A stretch of 64,000 nucleotides of DNA from Orobanche coerulescens (GCA_033398695.1 CM065801.1:51284358-51348357), one strand, 5' to 3'. Counted from the stretch's first letter, positions 32,263-43,556 are shown. The notes: a model not told the origin generated them from the sequence alone. Made by a program: numbers and translations.

Positions 32263-32717
32263 TTAAGATTCGAAAAGTTCAGGGTAATGGAAACGCATAC
32301 TATCTTTAGTTTCCCACGTGGCTTCCTCAATTCCATGTTTAGACCATTGGACCTTTACTAATGGGATCACTTTCCATCGCAATTGCTTCACTCGTCGATC
32401 CAATATGGCTACCGGTTGCTCTTCATATGAAACATCATCATTAACTTCAATCTCTTGATAATTAATAACATGGCTGGGATCGGGAACATACTTACACAGT
32501 TGTGAAACATGAAACACGTTATGAATATGACTGAGCGTCGGAGGTAACACTAGTCGATAAGCCACACTGCCTACTTTGTCCAGGATCTCGAAGGGACCAA
32601 TATAACAAGGTCTAAGTTTTCCTTTCTTACCAAACCGAAGGACTCTACGAGTCGGCGATACCTTCAGCAACACATGTTCTCCTGCCTGAAATTTTAATGG
32701 TCGACGTTGAACGTCGG
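32263..32717 (-). CDS. pol: RLG-D pol: integrase C-terminus and chromodomain
   Basis: The frame resumes just left of the solo LTR: ADVQRRPLKFQAGEHVLLKV (the first Met is inside this), [20 protein letters not shown] (GPY/F), NVFHVSQLCKYVPDPSHVIN and the chromodomain VKVQWSKHGIEEATWETKDS ending FHYPELFES at 32263. The stop is 18 bases from the purine tract. Very similar in layout to the RLG-1 C-terminus. The N-terminal half of integrase lies beyond the solo LTR at 34779 onward. Confidence 0.9.
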
Positions 32718-32722
32718 CATAT

Positions 32723-33198
32723 TATTGGGATGCATTGCCTAAAACGAAGGCCCAGCGGAAAGCGGTAAAATGTTAATTAATTCGATCTGAATCCCTACAA
32801 GGATCGATCAAGATACGTATATACGTATATGAAAACAAAGTTATAGAAGATACGAGAAACATACCCTCGTAGTCCGTTGATTAAATGGTGATCTCCGAGA
32901 ATGCGTTTCCCCAAGCTTTAGGCGATCTCCGTGCGATTCCAATCCACTCCAAGCTCTTGGATGATCCAACGCCGAAAGTACCGCGTCTCTACTTGCCACG
33001 CGCCATAGAAACAACCGAAATGACTAAACCTCGTTATCCTCCAAGGTCACAGTTAGAACAAGGTTATAGGAGCTTGCTAATCAAGATTATAACACTCTAA
33101 GTATTCAATCTATATCTCTCAATTTATGTCTTGAATTTTCTCCAATAAAAACAAGAAGTAATGAAGAAGAAGAAGAAGAAGAAGAAACTATGAGAAAA

Positions 33199-33264
<66 letters not shown>

Positions 33265-34768
33265 CACGGATGAAAACACTAAGTGAATTGTGTATGGAGT
33301 TAAGTCTTCTTCTTCATTCTTTATACACTAACAACCCACATGAAAACAACTCATTACACATGAGATATTGCCCCACAAAGTCATTGTATTCCATTTATAA
33401 AATGGAAACAAAGACTAAGTGAAAGGTAGGTGGAAGGGGGGCGGGCATCATGAAGAAATCGGACAAGTTCGGTTCGTATTGGACTCCCATGAGTCCAAAC
33501 AGATAAACTCCAATTTCGTTACGATATATTTTTATCAATTAATTAATCCAATTAATTAATCATATCAAATACTTAAATCTAAGAATAATTATATCTAAGA
33601 ATTAAATTAATCAACTAGTAATTTATTTAATTCATGTGGCCGAAAATTAATTTATCCAATAAATCAATTTAGACATCCAATGTCCCCAAAATTAGATATT
33701 CAATATCTAATATTCATAATGAGAAAATAAGCTCGATTCATTCCGTTGTCAATCCTATTGTGCAACTCGGTAGGTACATCTCAGTCAGCAATGAGAGGAA
33801 CCAAAGAGTAGTAGCACCACCTAGCCAGCCTGGCGGCCAACACTGTACCCCAACTAAGAACGAATTATTGGTATCATTCAAGAACTATTCTGTCGTGAAT
33901 ACCAGTATACATATAAACCCTTGTTTTAAATGTCACGATCAAGTTATCAAATGTCCCGATCAATTTATAGGGTCACGGTCAGTCAAACTCAATCTATACT
34001 TGACGCTATGCATGAGTTAATGCAAATCGAGATCATCGAGCTCTCGTGTATCCAATAAAACTAGCTCCAATGCTTTGCCAAAGACTTATGATCTCATCTG
34101 CCAATAACCGCATAGGACATGTAACCCGTTCACTAACAGGAGAAAGAATTCTATCTTGGTATTCAGTAGGACCTGCTACTTGCCCGTCAATATGCACGTC
34201 GAGGTTGACCCCCGCCTTCTGGTTTATAGGGTCAAACTACTCTAATGAAAATCTTAACGTCACAAGAACATCCCTACTAAATCCTCAAGTCGAAGGTTCA
34301 CGATACCAATCACAACCTTTCGATTCCATCAGTGACTGTCCCGGAGTGAAATCTATGTGACGAATCGAGGGTGAGTTGGTTCGAGTATACTAATCCAATT
34401 AGCATACCTATAACGTGTGCTCCTACTAACCATTAGTGTTCGACAGGCACTCTCCATGTCAAAGAACACATCATACAAGTCTTCACATAAACTTAACGCC
34501 CAGTCAAGTTTCATAGACTTGCGAATGATTAAGTATTTGAGCTATAAACCTTTCCAGTGCCAACCCCCTTATCCAATAAGGAGTGGAATGTTTTGCTCTC
34601 AAATACACGGAATAGTTTCTATATATATATTTAAGAGTTAGGAATGCCAGTAACTACCAGTAAATAAAGAAACATACATTTGCCTTATGATAATGAATTA
34701 CATAATAACAAGTACAATGCCCTCACTCATATATCCCCTCAGTGGCATTCGAGGGCATACTCCTAACA
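32723..34768 (-). mobile_element. RLC-S: solo LTR of a Ty1/copia element (2046 bp)
   Basis: Flanked by a perfect 5-bp target duplication CATAT (32718-32722 and 34769-34773). On the minus strand it starts TGTTAGGAGTATGCCCTC and ends ATGCATCCCAATA (CA decayed to TA). No internal coding region, primer site or purine tract, so it is an LTR left by LTR-LTR recombination. It interrupts RLG-D integrase. The short ORFs in it are not protein-like. Orientation is from the terminal motif and is less certain. Confidence 0.85.
33202..33259 (+). repeat. (TC)n microsatellite
   Basis: Twenty-nine uninterrupted TC units within the solo LTR, with a GAA repeat just upstream at 33162-33185. A serine/leucine repeat translated from it is an artefact. 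Confidence 0.97.
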
Positions 34769-34778
34769 CATATGGCTT

Positions 34779-35203
34779 TTATCGACTCTGGGCGGTCAAT
34801 AACCTTTGTTGAATAACATCAACTTTCTTCCGTGTTTGAATCATCAAATCCGGTTCTACTCCAAGTAACTGGTACAGTTCATCCCAACAAATTGGCGATC
34901 TACACCATTTTCCATATAATGCTTCAAATAGAGCCATTCCAATCGAACTATGCCAAGTATTATTATATGCAAATTCGATCAAAGGTAAGTGAATCTCCCA
35001 ATATTCTTTCCAATCTAACACACAAGATCTCAGCATGTCTTCCAATTTCTGGATGGTTCTCTCAGACTGTCCATCCGTCTAAGGATGATAAGTAGTGCTG
35101 AAATTCAGTTCAGTGCCGAGTGCTCGATGTACTGCTTGCCAGAAATGTGACACAAAACGACCATCGCGATTCGAAACAATATTTTTTGGGTTACCATGGA
35201 GTC
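34779..35203 (-). pseudogene. pol: RLG-D pol: integrase core second half
   Basis: From about 35200 the minus strand gives [20 protein letters not shown] (second catalytic Asp changed to Asn), then [24 protein letters not shown] text broken by a stop at 35083. An open segment follows to 34779: MEDMLRSCVLDWKEYWEIHL, APFEALYGKWCRSPICW-like motif and KVDVIQQRLLTAQSR. The solo LTR RLC-S interrupts the next codons. Continues at 32717. Confidence 0.82.
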
Positions 35204-36118
35204 TCACCATCTCACAATGAATAACCGAGTCAACCTCTCGGGCCCCCAAGTATCTTTAATACCTATAAAATGTGCTGATTTGGTTAGCCGATCAACGATT
35301 ACCCAAATCATATTCATCCTAGTTCGCGTCCTTGCCATTCCCACAATAAAATCCATCGCGATATCTTCCCACTTCCATTCCAGAATTGGTAATGGTTGCA
35401 ACTTCCCGGCATGTCGTTGATGCTCAGCTTTAACTTGCTGACAGGTTAAACATTTCACAAACTCCGTTACCTCTTTCTTCTTGTTCGGCCACCAAAAATT
35501 CTTCTTTATGTCTTTATACATTTTACTCGTACCTGGATGAATCGAGTACGGGGTAAAATGTGCTTCATTTAAAATCACTTGTTTAAGATCATCCTGATTC
35601 GGTACACAAATCCTACCTTGAAATCGAAGAACAACATCTTCGTGTATCATGAATCCAGGTGCCTTTCCTTTAACAACATATTCTCCAAGCTGGATAAGCA
35701 AAGGATCATCTAACGGTTTGGACTTAATGCATTCGATCACGGAAGATGTGACCTCAAGGAAACGTAATTGGCCTTGAGTTACTTGAGGCCAAATTCCAAT
35801 CTCCAAATCAAATAACTCTCGTTTGAGCTTCGGTTGGATGGTAAGTAATTCCAATCTTTGCAACACGACTAACTTGTGGCTCAAAGCATCGGCAACGACA
35901 TTCGCTTTACCTGGATGGTAAAGAATGTCAAGATCATAATCTTTAATCAACTCCAACCATCGCCGATGGCGCATATTAAGCTCCTTCTGAGCAAAAATAT
36001 ATTTCAAACTCTTATGGTCTATATACACTCGACATGAAGAACCATACAAATAGTGTCTCCAGATCTTCAACGTAAACACCACAGCGGCTAACTCAAGATC
36101 ATGGGTAGGATAATTCAT
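35204..36118 (-). CDS. pol: RLG-D pol: RNase H and integrase first half
   Basis: Begins [20 protein letters not shown] (RNase H catalytic Glu), then [36 protein letters not shown], a linker ending [14 protein letters not shown], the zinc site [17 protein letters not shown] and [12 protein letters not shown], and the integrase core [20 protein letters not shown] with the first catalytic Asp. It ends [16 protein letters not shown] at 35204 where a frameshift separates it from the second acidic residue. One of the longer open pieces of the element. Confidence 0.9.
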   Translation of the reverse strand: MNYPTHDLELAAVVFTLKIWRHYLYGSSCRVYIDHKSLKYIFAQKELNMRHRRWLELIKDYDLDILYHPGKANVVADALSHKLVVLQRLELLTIQPKLKRELFDLEIGIWPQVTQGQLRFLEVTSSVIECIKSKPLDDPLLIQLGEYVVKGKAPGFMIHEDVVLRFQGRICVPNQDDLKQVILNEAHFTPYSIHPGTSKMYKDIKKNFWWPNKKKEVTEFVKCLTCQQVKAEHQRHAGKLQPLPILEWKWEDIAMDFIVGMARTRTRMNMIWVIVDRLTKSAHFIGIKDTWGPERLTRLFIVRW

Positions 36119-36223
36119 CTCGTATGGCTTTAATTGACGAGACGCATAAGCTACTACTCTCTCGTTTTACATTAATACACATCCCAATCCTTGTTTAGAA
36201 GCAATACTATAAATAAAAAAACC

Positions 36224-36517
36224 TTATGTTCCATGTGGTAAGGCTAAAATCGGTGATGTAGTCAACCTCTTCTTCAACTCATAAAAACACTTCTGACACT
36301 CGTCACTCCATTCAAACTTCTGAGTTTTATGTAATAATTGAGTGACCGGTCGAGCAATTTTCGAGAATCCCTCGACAAATCGACGATAATAACCAGCTAA
36401 TCCTAGGAAACTCCGAACTTCCTTAACATTACTCGGGGGTTCCCAAGCTAGGACCGTTTCAACTTTTTGAGGATCCACCCGAACACCATCAGCTGATATA
36501 ATGTCCCAGAAAAGCAA
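36224..36517 (-). CDS. pol: RLG-D pol: RT thumb/connection
   Basis: [20 protein letters not shown], then [20 protein letters not shown] and [20 protein letters not shown]: the tether between RT and RNase H. The RNase H first Asp region (about 36225-36150) is disrupted by stops; the next open piece starts at 36118. Confidence 0.85.
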   Translation of the reverse strand: MLFWDIISADGVRVDPQKVETVLAWEPPSNVKEVRSFLGLAGYYRRFVEGFSKIARPVTQLLHKTQKFEWSDECQKCFYELKKRLTTSPILALPHGT

Positions 36518-36572
36518 CTTCTCTCAGCCAGAACTCGCACTTAGAAAACTTATCATAAAGCTTATCAGCCCT

Positions 36573-37247
36573 CTAAATACCCAACACAATTCTCAAGTGT
36601 TTGGCATGCTCCATCTCGTTCTTGGAATAGATTAAGATATCATCAATAAACCCCACCACAAATTTATCGAGATATTGGATAAATATTTTGTTCATAAGTT
36701 GCATAAATGTCGCTGGAGCATTCATCAAACTGAAAGGCATAACGACAAATTCGTAATGCCCGTATCTCGTTCGAAACGCCATTTTTGGAATATCTGAATC
36801 CCGAATTTGCAGCTGATAATATCCCAATCTCAAGTCAATCTTGGAGAATACCGTAGCCCCTTGTAATTGATCAAATAGATCATCGATTCTTGGCAACGGA
36901 TACTTGTTCTTGATAGTGAGTTTATTCAACTCACAATAGTCAATACATAACTGTAAAGATCCATCTTTCTTCCGTAAGAACAATATCGGTGCACCCCATG
37001 GGGACACACTAGGCCGAATATAACCTTTGTCCAGCAGTTCACCCAATTATTTCTTCAACTCTTGCATTTCTGATGGGGCCATTCTGTATGGTGCCTTGGA
37101 TATTGGCGCCACATTAGGCTCTAGTTCGATAACGAACTCCACCTCACAATGTGGCGGCAATCTCGGTAAATCATCCGAAAATACATCTGGAAATTTATTC
37201 ACAACTGGAATAGAAGATAACTGAACTCCGGCAGCTTCTGGCTTCAT
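36573..37247 (-). CDS. pol: RLG-D pol: RT fingers and palm
   Basis: One frame with a single internal stop (CAA to TAA at 37047). Upstream part: [20 protein letters not shown] and [20 protein letters not shown]; downstream part: [80 protein letters not shown] and the catalytic [15 protein letters not shown]. The two Asp are intact. It ends LRIVLGI at a stop, then a short gap before the thumb piece. Confidence 0.9.
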
Positions 37248-37256
37248 TACGTAACA

Positions 37257-37514
37257 CTAATAACCGGCACAACCTTGGTTCAACAACTTCATAGACTTCA
37301 TGTCTCGTATAATCTTCCCATAAGTACCAGGTTTCTGCCCTTCAAAAACATATTCAGTACCATCCTGATCAATGATCGAAATTATCTTTCGACGATAATC
37401 CACTACTGCCCCATGATGATCAAACCAGTTATCACCAAGAATTAAATCTTCTCCCTTTATATCAATCGCAATCAAATCAGCTATCCAATCTCTACCGCCG
37501 ATGTTACAGTACAA
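37257..37514 (-). pseudogene. pol: RLG-D protease C-terminal region
   Basis: IADLIAIDIKGEDLILGDNW, then FDHHGAVVDYRRKIISI: the gypsy motif normally reading DVILGMDWL followed by xxHxAxxDCxxKxI. It is frame-shifted relative to the active-site piece at 37481-38033. A stop near 37257 separates it from the RT linker. Confidence 0.78.
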
Positions 37515-38033
37515 TTGACAATCTCTCGATCCCCAGCTATCCTTTCCCCACTCGGCAGTCTAACAATAAAAGGTTCACATGCAGAGAGAACAATAAGACC
37601 CAAACAATTCACACAAGACAATGATATAAAAGAATGAGTAGCTCCATAATCAAACAATACATCTATTGGGTGCATACAAATGTAAACGATACCTGACGTA
37701 GTTGCAGCCCCTACGTCATCAGCCCGTCTCATCTCATACAATTGGGGTAGAGCTGATCCAGTGCTAGGTGTATCCTTATGCTCGGTTTTGCCTCTGTCGC
37801 TGCCGCGTCCGACACTCGGAGTTGGCTGACCCGTGACTATGCCCGTTGGAATAGGGGACTGCTTGGCAAAGATTCTACTCGCTTTCTCACAAAAGGACGC
37901 CCGATGTCCTTTCCTTCCACACGTAAAACAAGTAACAGGGCATGATGAACAATAAAAATTGACATGACCAGGAACTCCACAATTAAAACAAACTTTCGAC
38001 GCTCCTCCACTGGGTTGAGGGGAACCAACGGAA
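37481..38033 (-). CDS. gag: RLG-D nucleocapsid zinc knuckles and protease active site
   Basis: The same frame as gag (38689-38036), separated by one TAG stop. Two complete CCHC knuckles are read: CFNCGVPGHVNFYC and CFTCGRKGHRASFC (about 37995-37895). After a Thr/Ser/Pro linker comes the protease segment PIDVLFDYGATHSFISLSC (near 37670), where the active-site Ser of DSGA is replaced by Tyr. The frame drifts after SGERIAGDREIVNC. Double knuckles are unusual in Tekay elements, which often have one. Confidence 0.85.
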
Positions 38034-38035
38034 GA

Positions 38036-38689
38036 CTACACAGAAGGTTGAGGCCTACGCGATCTACTGCCTCGAAAACTACTAGAAAATTTCGGTTTCT
38101 TCCCGCTCGAAATCATAGGAATCAGAACTGTAATCATCTCATAAGCGAGCGCTCTGTATTGGTATTCTCTCAAAGTAGTACACCCAAGACCCGCCATGTA
38201 CTTTGGGACCTCAGGTTTCATTCTTGCATCAAAATGAAGTATTTTATCCACTTCATCCCTGACTCGGTCCTGAACATATATTAATTGCCCGTTGTACTTC
38301 TTGATTGCTTCCACAATAGGAACATCTTCGGGTTGAGATCTAAAGAACTCACTAACTCTGGCTAACCGTACAGGTGCGGGAAAATATTGTGCCTCCATTA
38401 ACTCTTTAAATTTTTCCCAAGTGACATCACGATCCTTGGGCCTAACAGCCCGCCACCAGTCAGACGCATCATCAGTAGTTAAATACTGAGCAATCGGGAC
38501 CTTCTTAGCCTCAGAGCAGCCAATACCATCAAATATATTTTCTAGCTCAACCAACCAATGATCCCAGTTGTTAGCATCGCCTGAACCATCAAATCTAGGA
38601 GGGTTCATTTTCATGACTTCTTGAAGCCATCGATCCTCAACAGTCTTACCAGTGTTAATGTTCTGCACCACTTGAGCTAATTGGTGCAC
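38036..38689 (-). CDS. gag: RLG-D Gag capsid region
   Basis: 217 codons: MHQLAQVVQNINTGKTVEDR, FDGSGDANNWDHWLVELENI, TTDDASDWWRAVRPKDRDVT with WEKFKELMEAQYFPAPVR (the retrotrans_gag domain), VDKILHFDARMKPEVPKYM and a basic Arg/Ser-rich C-terminus. It is open upstream to a stop at 38706; the natural start may be the Met nearer the primer site (38800-38880). One stop separates it from the zinc knuckles. Confidence 0.87.
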   Translation of the reverse strand: MHQLAQVVQNINTGKTVEDRWLQEVMKMNPPRFDGSGDANNWDHWLVELENIFDGIGCSEAKKVPIAQYLTTDDASDWWRAVRPKDRDVTWEKFKELMEAQYFPAPVRLARVSEFFRSQPEDVPIVEAIKKYNGQLIYVQDRVRDEVDKILHFDARMKPEVPKYMAGLGCTTLREYQYRALAYEMITVLIPMISSGKKPKFSSSFRGSRSRRPQPSV

Positions 38690-39092
38690 TTGCGTTACAA
38701 CTTGTTAAAGAACGTTAGGCATTTCGGCCTCTGTGCTCCCACCTGCACCTCCTGAAGGAGTCGGGTCTGATATAGCCACAAAATGAGATGCTTTGTCTGA
38801 AACGGACATCTCGGATTCAGATATCGCTACTCTACCACGCCTCGGACGTGCTGACGGACAGCTCTACCTCTCGGCATACTGAATAATAAGAAATAGTTCA
38901 ACAAGGAACGATTACAAAAATAGATTATACGATGACAAAATAATTACTCCCGAGAGAAAGAAACATCCAACATCCGAAGAGGCTTCCAGCATAGGCAACA
39001 CGGGTGGTAGCACGCCAATGATATCGTAAAAAACAATCGACTCACTTTAACAGACCCAAAAACACTGACAGCCTAGGTATCCATAAACCTAA

Positions 39093-39104
39093 GCTCTGAT
39101 ACCA
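39093..39104 (-). other. Primer-binding site of RLG-D (tRNA-iMet)
   Basis: Minus-strand TGGTATCAGAGC, exact match to the initiator tRNA-Met complement, with a 5-nt spacer to the 5' LTR at 39110. Confidence 0.92.
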
Positions 39105-40443
39105 TATTCTATAACAACCCCATGATTTGCGGAGATATTACAGCGCCGTAGGTTCTTTTTGAAGAACCTACCAGGCTTAGACTAACATAAAACTCATTAA
39201 AAATTAACAAACCACACCATTCACTTACTTAAAAACAAACTGTCTCCAATACGACATATATTACAAAACCAAATAACACATTGTCCCGTAGGACCACAAC
39301 TGATACAACAGTTCAGAACTGATACTACAACATCATTAATAATCAACAACGACACGATAACAATACATGACAGTACTCGCACGAGTACAAAACCAAAACA
39401 CGACCATGACCATGACAACATGACCACCAACTCAACATAGTACACGATATCAATGCTGCCCACCAAACTCCTGTCCGACCTGTGCTCGCTCTAACACTGG
39501 ACCTGTACCTGAATACACAACAAGTATATCTACCCCCTAAGGGGTCAGCAAGATGCCGGTACAAGTACAATGATTACAGAATATGTACAACAAATGAATG
39601 TTCAACAGAAATCACAGTGCCATCACATATATTCTGGAATACAATACCATAATCATCATCGCAAAACAATTTCCCGAGTTGTACTGGCCAGTACCCACAC
39701 GGGATACACACCCCAGAGAGTTCTCATCAGGCCCTCCCCAGTGTACAACCCAACCGAGTGATCCGTAGAAGTCGAAGTCTAACGGATCCCAGGGGACCCT
39801 CTCTGGTTTTACTCGGCTCGAACATACTCAATAAACACATGGCACAAATCACATTTTCACAAAGTCACACTTTCACATATTCACACGAAGTACAATAAAC
39901 GCAATCAGAGTACTTGCCTTGATTGGAAACGATACAAGAATAACAAACGGAAAGACGTACGGTCCGAACTCCTTCAACAATTCGATCCTAGTTCAACAAA
40001 ATACCAAATCAAATACTATACTGTGAAAACGGAAGGATTCACCCTAAGTTTTACCCTTAGGGACATTTAATCAAACACTACGAGGACAACATGGTTCGAA
40101 TTCAAACTACGGGAGAAAACTTGGGATTTAATCCATGAACTTCGGAGAAAGACGAAGGATTATGATTACAACATCATAATCTAGCACAAATCAGAGCTAA
40201 AATGGATTAGAATCGAATATCTTAGCAAAAGCCCCAAAATATGAAGAACTAGGGTTCGAGCGAATTTTACCTTGATTTGGACGGTGAAAGTTGATGAGAT
40301 GTTGTTAACTTTGTGTTAGAAACTCAAAAACATTATTGGATGATGAAATCCGACCAAAATCTACACTTCTTTATACCCAAGACCACCCAGCCATCGAAGA
40401 AGAAGAATAAGAGAGTGAAAGTGACGATTCTAGAACATGCCCA

Positions 40444-40454
40444 GTATATATATA
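40444..40454 (-). promoter_or_regulatory. Probable TATA box of RLG-D 5' LTR
   Basis: GTATATATATAC next to the palindrome array at 40466; matches 31616 in the other LTR. Confidence 0.55.
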
Positions 40455-40465
40455 CTGGTAGGGAT

Positions 40466-40873
40466 TAGCGCAAGCTATAGCTAAAGTTTAGCGTGCACTA
40501 ACGGGCTGAAAGGCAGTGCAGTGTTGAATAAAAATACAGTCAAAAACCTTCTATCTGACTCTGGTAGCGTGCGCTACCCATATGTTAGCGCGCGCTAACT
40601 CCGAAAAATAGCGTGTGCTACTTGCTATCACCTGCAGTTTAGAAACGTTCTGCCCTCACTGTCTTGCCGACATAGCGCGCGTTATTCACTATCTACGTAC
40701 GCTAACACATCAAAATAGCGTACGCTAGTCTGCTATTAGCGTGCGCTAATGCCTCAATCCAGAGTCCAGAAACTTCACTGCCCTGTAGGCCTAGGGTGCG
40801 CTAACTCACAAGAGTAGCATAAGCTACTCACACCTGGTTAGCGTGCGCTATCAGTCAAGTCTAGCGCGCGCTA
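40466..40873 (-). repeat. TAGCGYRCGCTA palindrome array, RLG-D 5' LTR
   Basis: About 13 copies. Better preserved than in the 3' LTR: several sites that are TA/CG-decayed there still read TAGCGTGCGCTA or TAGCGTACGCTA here. Confidence 0.87.
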
Positions 40874-41056
40874 ACTACTACTTCCAGCATAAAATTCGCT
40901 AAGTCCGGCCAGAACGAACACAATCCAAAAATTACAAAACTCAACGATTAGCAACCATGAACATTCCAATATAAATCGTCAATACCCTCATCTTCAAATA
41001 ACCACAATCAACAAGATACATACAAAATAACACACGTGAAATACACGGATATTACA

Positions 41057-42502
41057 CCTACTGCGGATCCCAACTAGACAGTAGAACCCAGTACTGTATG
41101 GAGTCCCTCCCCCACTGACATCATTAATAACACCCTTCTCTAGGTCCAAATCGAGGAAGTTTTTGAACTCTTCAAGGTTTGTAAAGCCTACAAGGTTGCC
41201 TCTTACGACACCCTGTACCACTGGGACGATGGGAAGGATGAGGAGTTATTCGCATTGTAGGTCACGGATACCCAAAATATCGAAGTCCTAATCCGCTAGG
41301 AGGATCCCTTTTGCTGCGGGCTCATCTCCGACTACTTCACAGCAAAATAAAAGGCTCTACTGAAAGGGAAGTTACAGTCCGATGACAAAGCTCCATAGCC
41401 CAGCCACCACTCCGACCCTTGACTCGGACGACGACGATGATGCCTTACAGGCAGGTCTACAGATCAGCCGCGAAGAGGCTAGGGAAGGGGAAATGGCCAA
41501 GCTTCAAAACCAATAGGGTCAGGGGACATCTGACAAACAACAGTCCCTACCCCCACAACAAGCAGCTCAAGAACAGCAATAGGAGGAATCAGTCCCTCTT
41601 GTCATCATTGAAGAGCAAGCTGCTCCCATACAGGAAGCCCAGTCTGTACAACATCAAACTAAAGATGCCGCCCGCGCCATCCGCCAAGAGGAATCAATCC
41701 CTCTTCTGGTACAGGGGGAATCTGAGAGTTGTGAGGAGGATTCAGTCTCTCCTATAGTTCCTTTTACAGAAACTCAACAAAGACAGGAGGAATAAGTCCA
41801 TTTTGTCTCCCAGACTGAACCTACAACACATTCTTCCGGAGCCCCTGCTCCTGAAGCCCCTGCATCTCCTATCTCTATCAGCTCCAAATTTGATTCTGAT
41901 GATGATTTTCTGCTTGAATACAGACCACAAAGACCTCATCATCATGTGGTTCTTCGACAGATTGAAGAACCTGAAGATTCAAAGATTGCGCGCCCTAGCT
42001 CCCCGCGCACCGAAGCCCGTATAGAGCAACTATAAGCCATCGGTGACAAACAGTGTTTCTGTAGGACACCGTAAAGTCCATATATGATGTTGGTAAAGAA
42101 CTCGACTGGATGTGCGAGACTGCACAGGACGAGCTCCTTAAGCTAAAATCTGCAATTAATGATGTGGAAGACGTATTCCGCCTGATTGCAACAGCATTGT
42201 GGCAAGCGCTGAACCAACTTAAACAACATTGAGCGAGTCCTAAGGCAAGAACAAGAGAAGCTCAGAGTTGACGAGGCTAAGACGGTCGCCGCCCTTAAGT
42301 ATACTGGCTCCAAACTATCTGATCACGATTACAAGATCGATGACTTGGCTTTAGTTGTTGGGAAGCTAGTTGACGGCATCAACAATCTCAAGACCCAACA
42401 GGATGAAACTATGAGGCTCCTTCCGGAGATTCACGGCAAGGTGTCAGGTCTTGATGATGTCAAAAAGGGGGAAGAGTCCAGAGAGGCTGCCTGGAAATGG
42501 AG

Positions 42503-42555
<53 letters not shown>

Positions 42556-42948
42556 GTCACGCTGGAAGAGAGTGTTGCCATTAATATAGGATGACTGGCC
42601 GGACCCGGGCCTGGTCAAGCTACAAGAGGATATAGACTGATTGGTTCTCGACCTGAGTTCCAGGATCCCAACTTCCCGTGGAAGAATAATGTGCATAAGC
42701 CTTCAGAGATTTTGCTGCCAACTGACCGACAACCTTCAGCGGGTGATCGGAAGAATTGGAAGAAAAATAAACTGATGAGATACTTCTGTACTCTCATCAG
42801 GGATTCCAGAATATTCAACAGGTTCAAGACTCTGGACGATGCGGCCAATGAATACTCAAGGATATTGTCAGAAGGAAGGCTCCCCCTACAGCTGATGATG
42901 AAATCCAAGCACCAGAAGGGTGAACGGTTCACCCATCTGGAAGACTGA
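41057..42948 (+). pseudogene. ORF3 of RLC-B, part 3: acidic/Q-rich region, coiled coil, C-terminal block
   Basis: Continues from 30344 across RLG-D. Recognisable pieces in order: a block near 41180-41250 (LFKVCKAYKVASYDTLYHWD); an Asp/Gln/Glu/Pro-rich stretch (LTDSDDDDDALQAGLQISRE and PAPEAPASPISISSKFDSDD), 41410-42030; a helical coiled coil (LALVVGKLVDGINNLKTQQD), 42235-42500; a GA microsatellite giving ERERER; and a C-terminal block at 42691-42948, LMRYFCTLIRDSRIFNRFKT and NEYSRILSEGRLPLQL. The latter is homologous to minus-strand sequence in RLC-J (YFCTLAKDSHILNHCK, then FFRLLGEGKLP), so it is a real conserved protein feature. Stops and frameshifts are frequent. Function unknown. Confidence 0.65.
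42506..42556 (+). repeat. (GA)n microsatellite inside ORF3
   Basis: GAGAGA run expanding an ERER-coding stretch in the coiled-coil part of ORF3. Probably replication slippage after or just before inactivation. Confidence 0.95.
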
Positions 42949-43556
42949 ATCCTTGCCTACGATCAATCCCCTGAAGAAGAAGTATCTATAGGGATTGAGG
43001 CAATGACTCCTTAGTCAACTGGTGGAGAGGAACTGTAAATGATTTTGACCGGAGGCCTTACAGGCATTCTCAGTATAGGAACTAGCCGCTATTAATTTTA
43101 CGTTGTATTTCTTTCTACTGTATGCTTGACGATGCAATATACATCTTTGTATTTTTATCTTTCAATACTTGTAATTATCCCCATCATCAATAAAATTTGA
43201 TTTATTGAAAGAGATCGTAATCTATTCTTACTATTTTTACTGGATTTATTACGAAGCATTATTATATTCAACAAGTACAAACTTGTTAATTCACAAGCTC
43301 TAAGAACTTGTCTGCGAACAGTTCATAGATTAAGTTGTATACAATCTAGATTTCACTCTGTAAGATTGTGCCTATGCTCCAATCATAAGTTAAATTGTAA
43401 TACACTTAGTCATGTAGGATTTTCATTTTAGAACTTACCTGCGAGCAGTTCAAATTTTTAGGCTAAGTTATGAATATCAGATCATTCGAACAGAAGACTC
43501 GAAGACACCCTCTTTGTATCTAGAGGAAGTTTTGGCATTATCAAAAAGGGGGAAAT
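42949..43556 (+). other. 3' untranslated region and polypurine tract of RLC-B
   Basis: About 600 bp non-coding, with repeated CTGCGARCAGTTCA segments at 43313 and 43440. The PPT AAAAAGGGGGAAAT is at 43543-43556. The end is homologous (inverted) to 62087-62350 of RLC-J. Confidence 0.8.

Larger units (their letters stand above)
30345..41056 (-). mobile_element. RLG-D: Ty3/gypsy chromovirus with nested solo LTR
   Basis: LTRs 30345-32227 and 39110-41056, purine tract 32228-32245 and primer site 39093-39104. Gag, protease, RT, RNase H, integrase and chromodomain lie on the minus strand. A copia solo LTR splits the integrase end. Without it the element is about 8.66 kb. It interrupts ORF3 of RLC-B. 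No matching 5-bp target duplication is seen (right flank CCTAC); the left flank instead carries a primer-site copy. Confidence 0.92.
39110..41056 (-). repeat. 5' LTR of RLG-D (1947 bp)
   Basis: Minus-strand start TGTAATATCCGTG at 41056; end GGGGTTGTTATA at 39110. Collinear with the other LTR apart from about 64 extra bp near 40040-40105. The conserved hairpin GACCCCTTAGGGGGT is at 39532-39547 (minus). Confidence 0.92.

Noticed and set aside
33198..33422. Leu/Ser-repeat ORF.
   Set aside because: Product of a (TC)n microsatellite in a solo LTR.
32723..34768. Solo LTR in RLG-D considered as a DNA transposon because both ends show GGCAT/ATGCC-like inverted similarity.
   Set aside because: 5-bp duplication and TGTTAGGAG...CA-type ends fit a copia LTR better; no transposase or long terminal inverted repeat is present.
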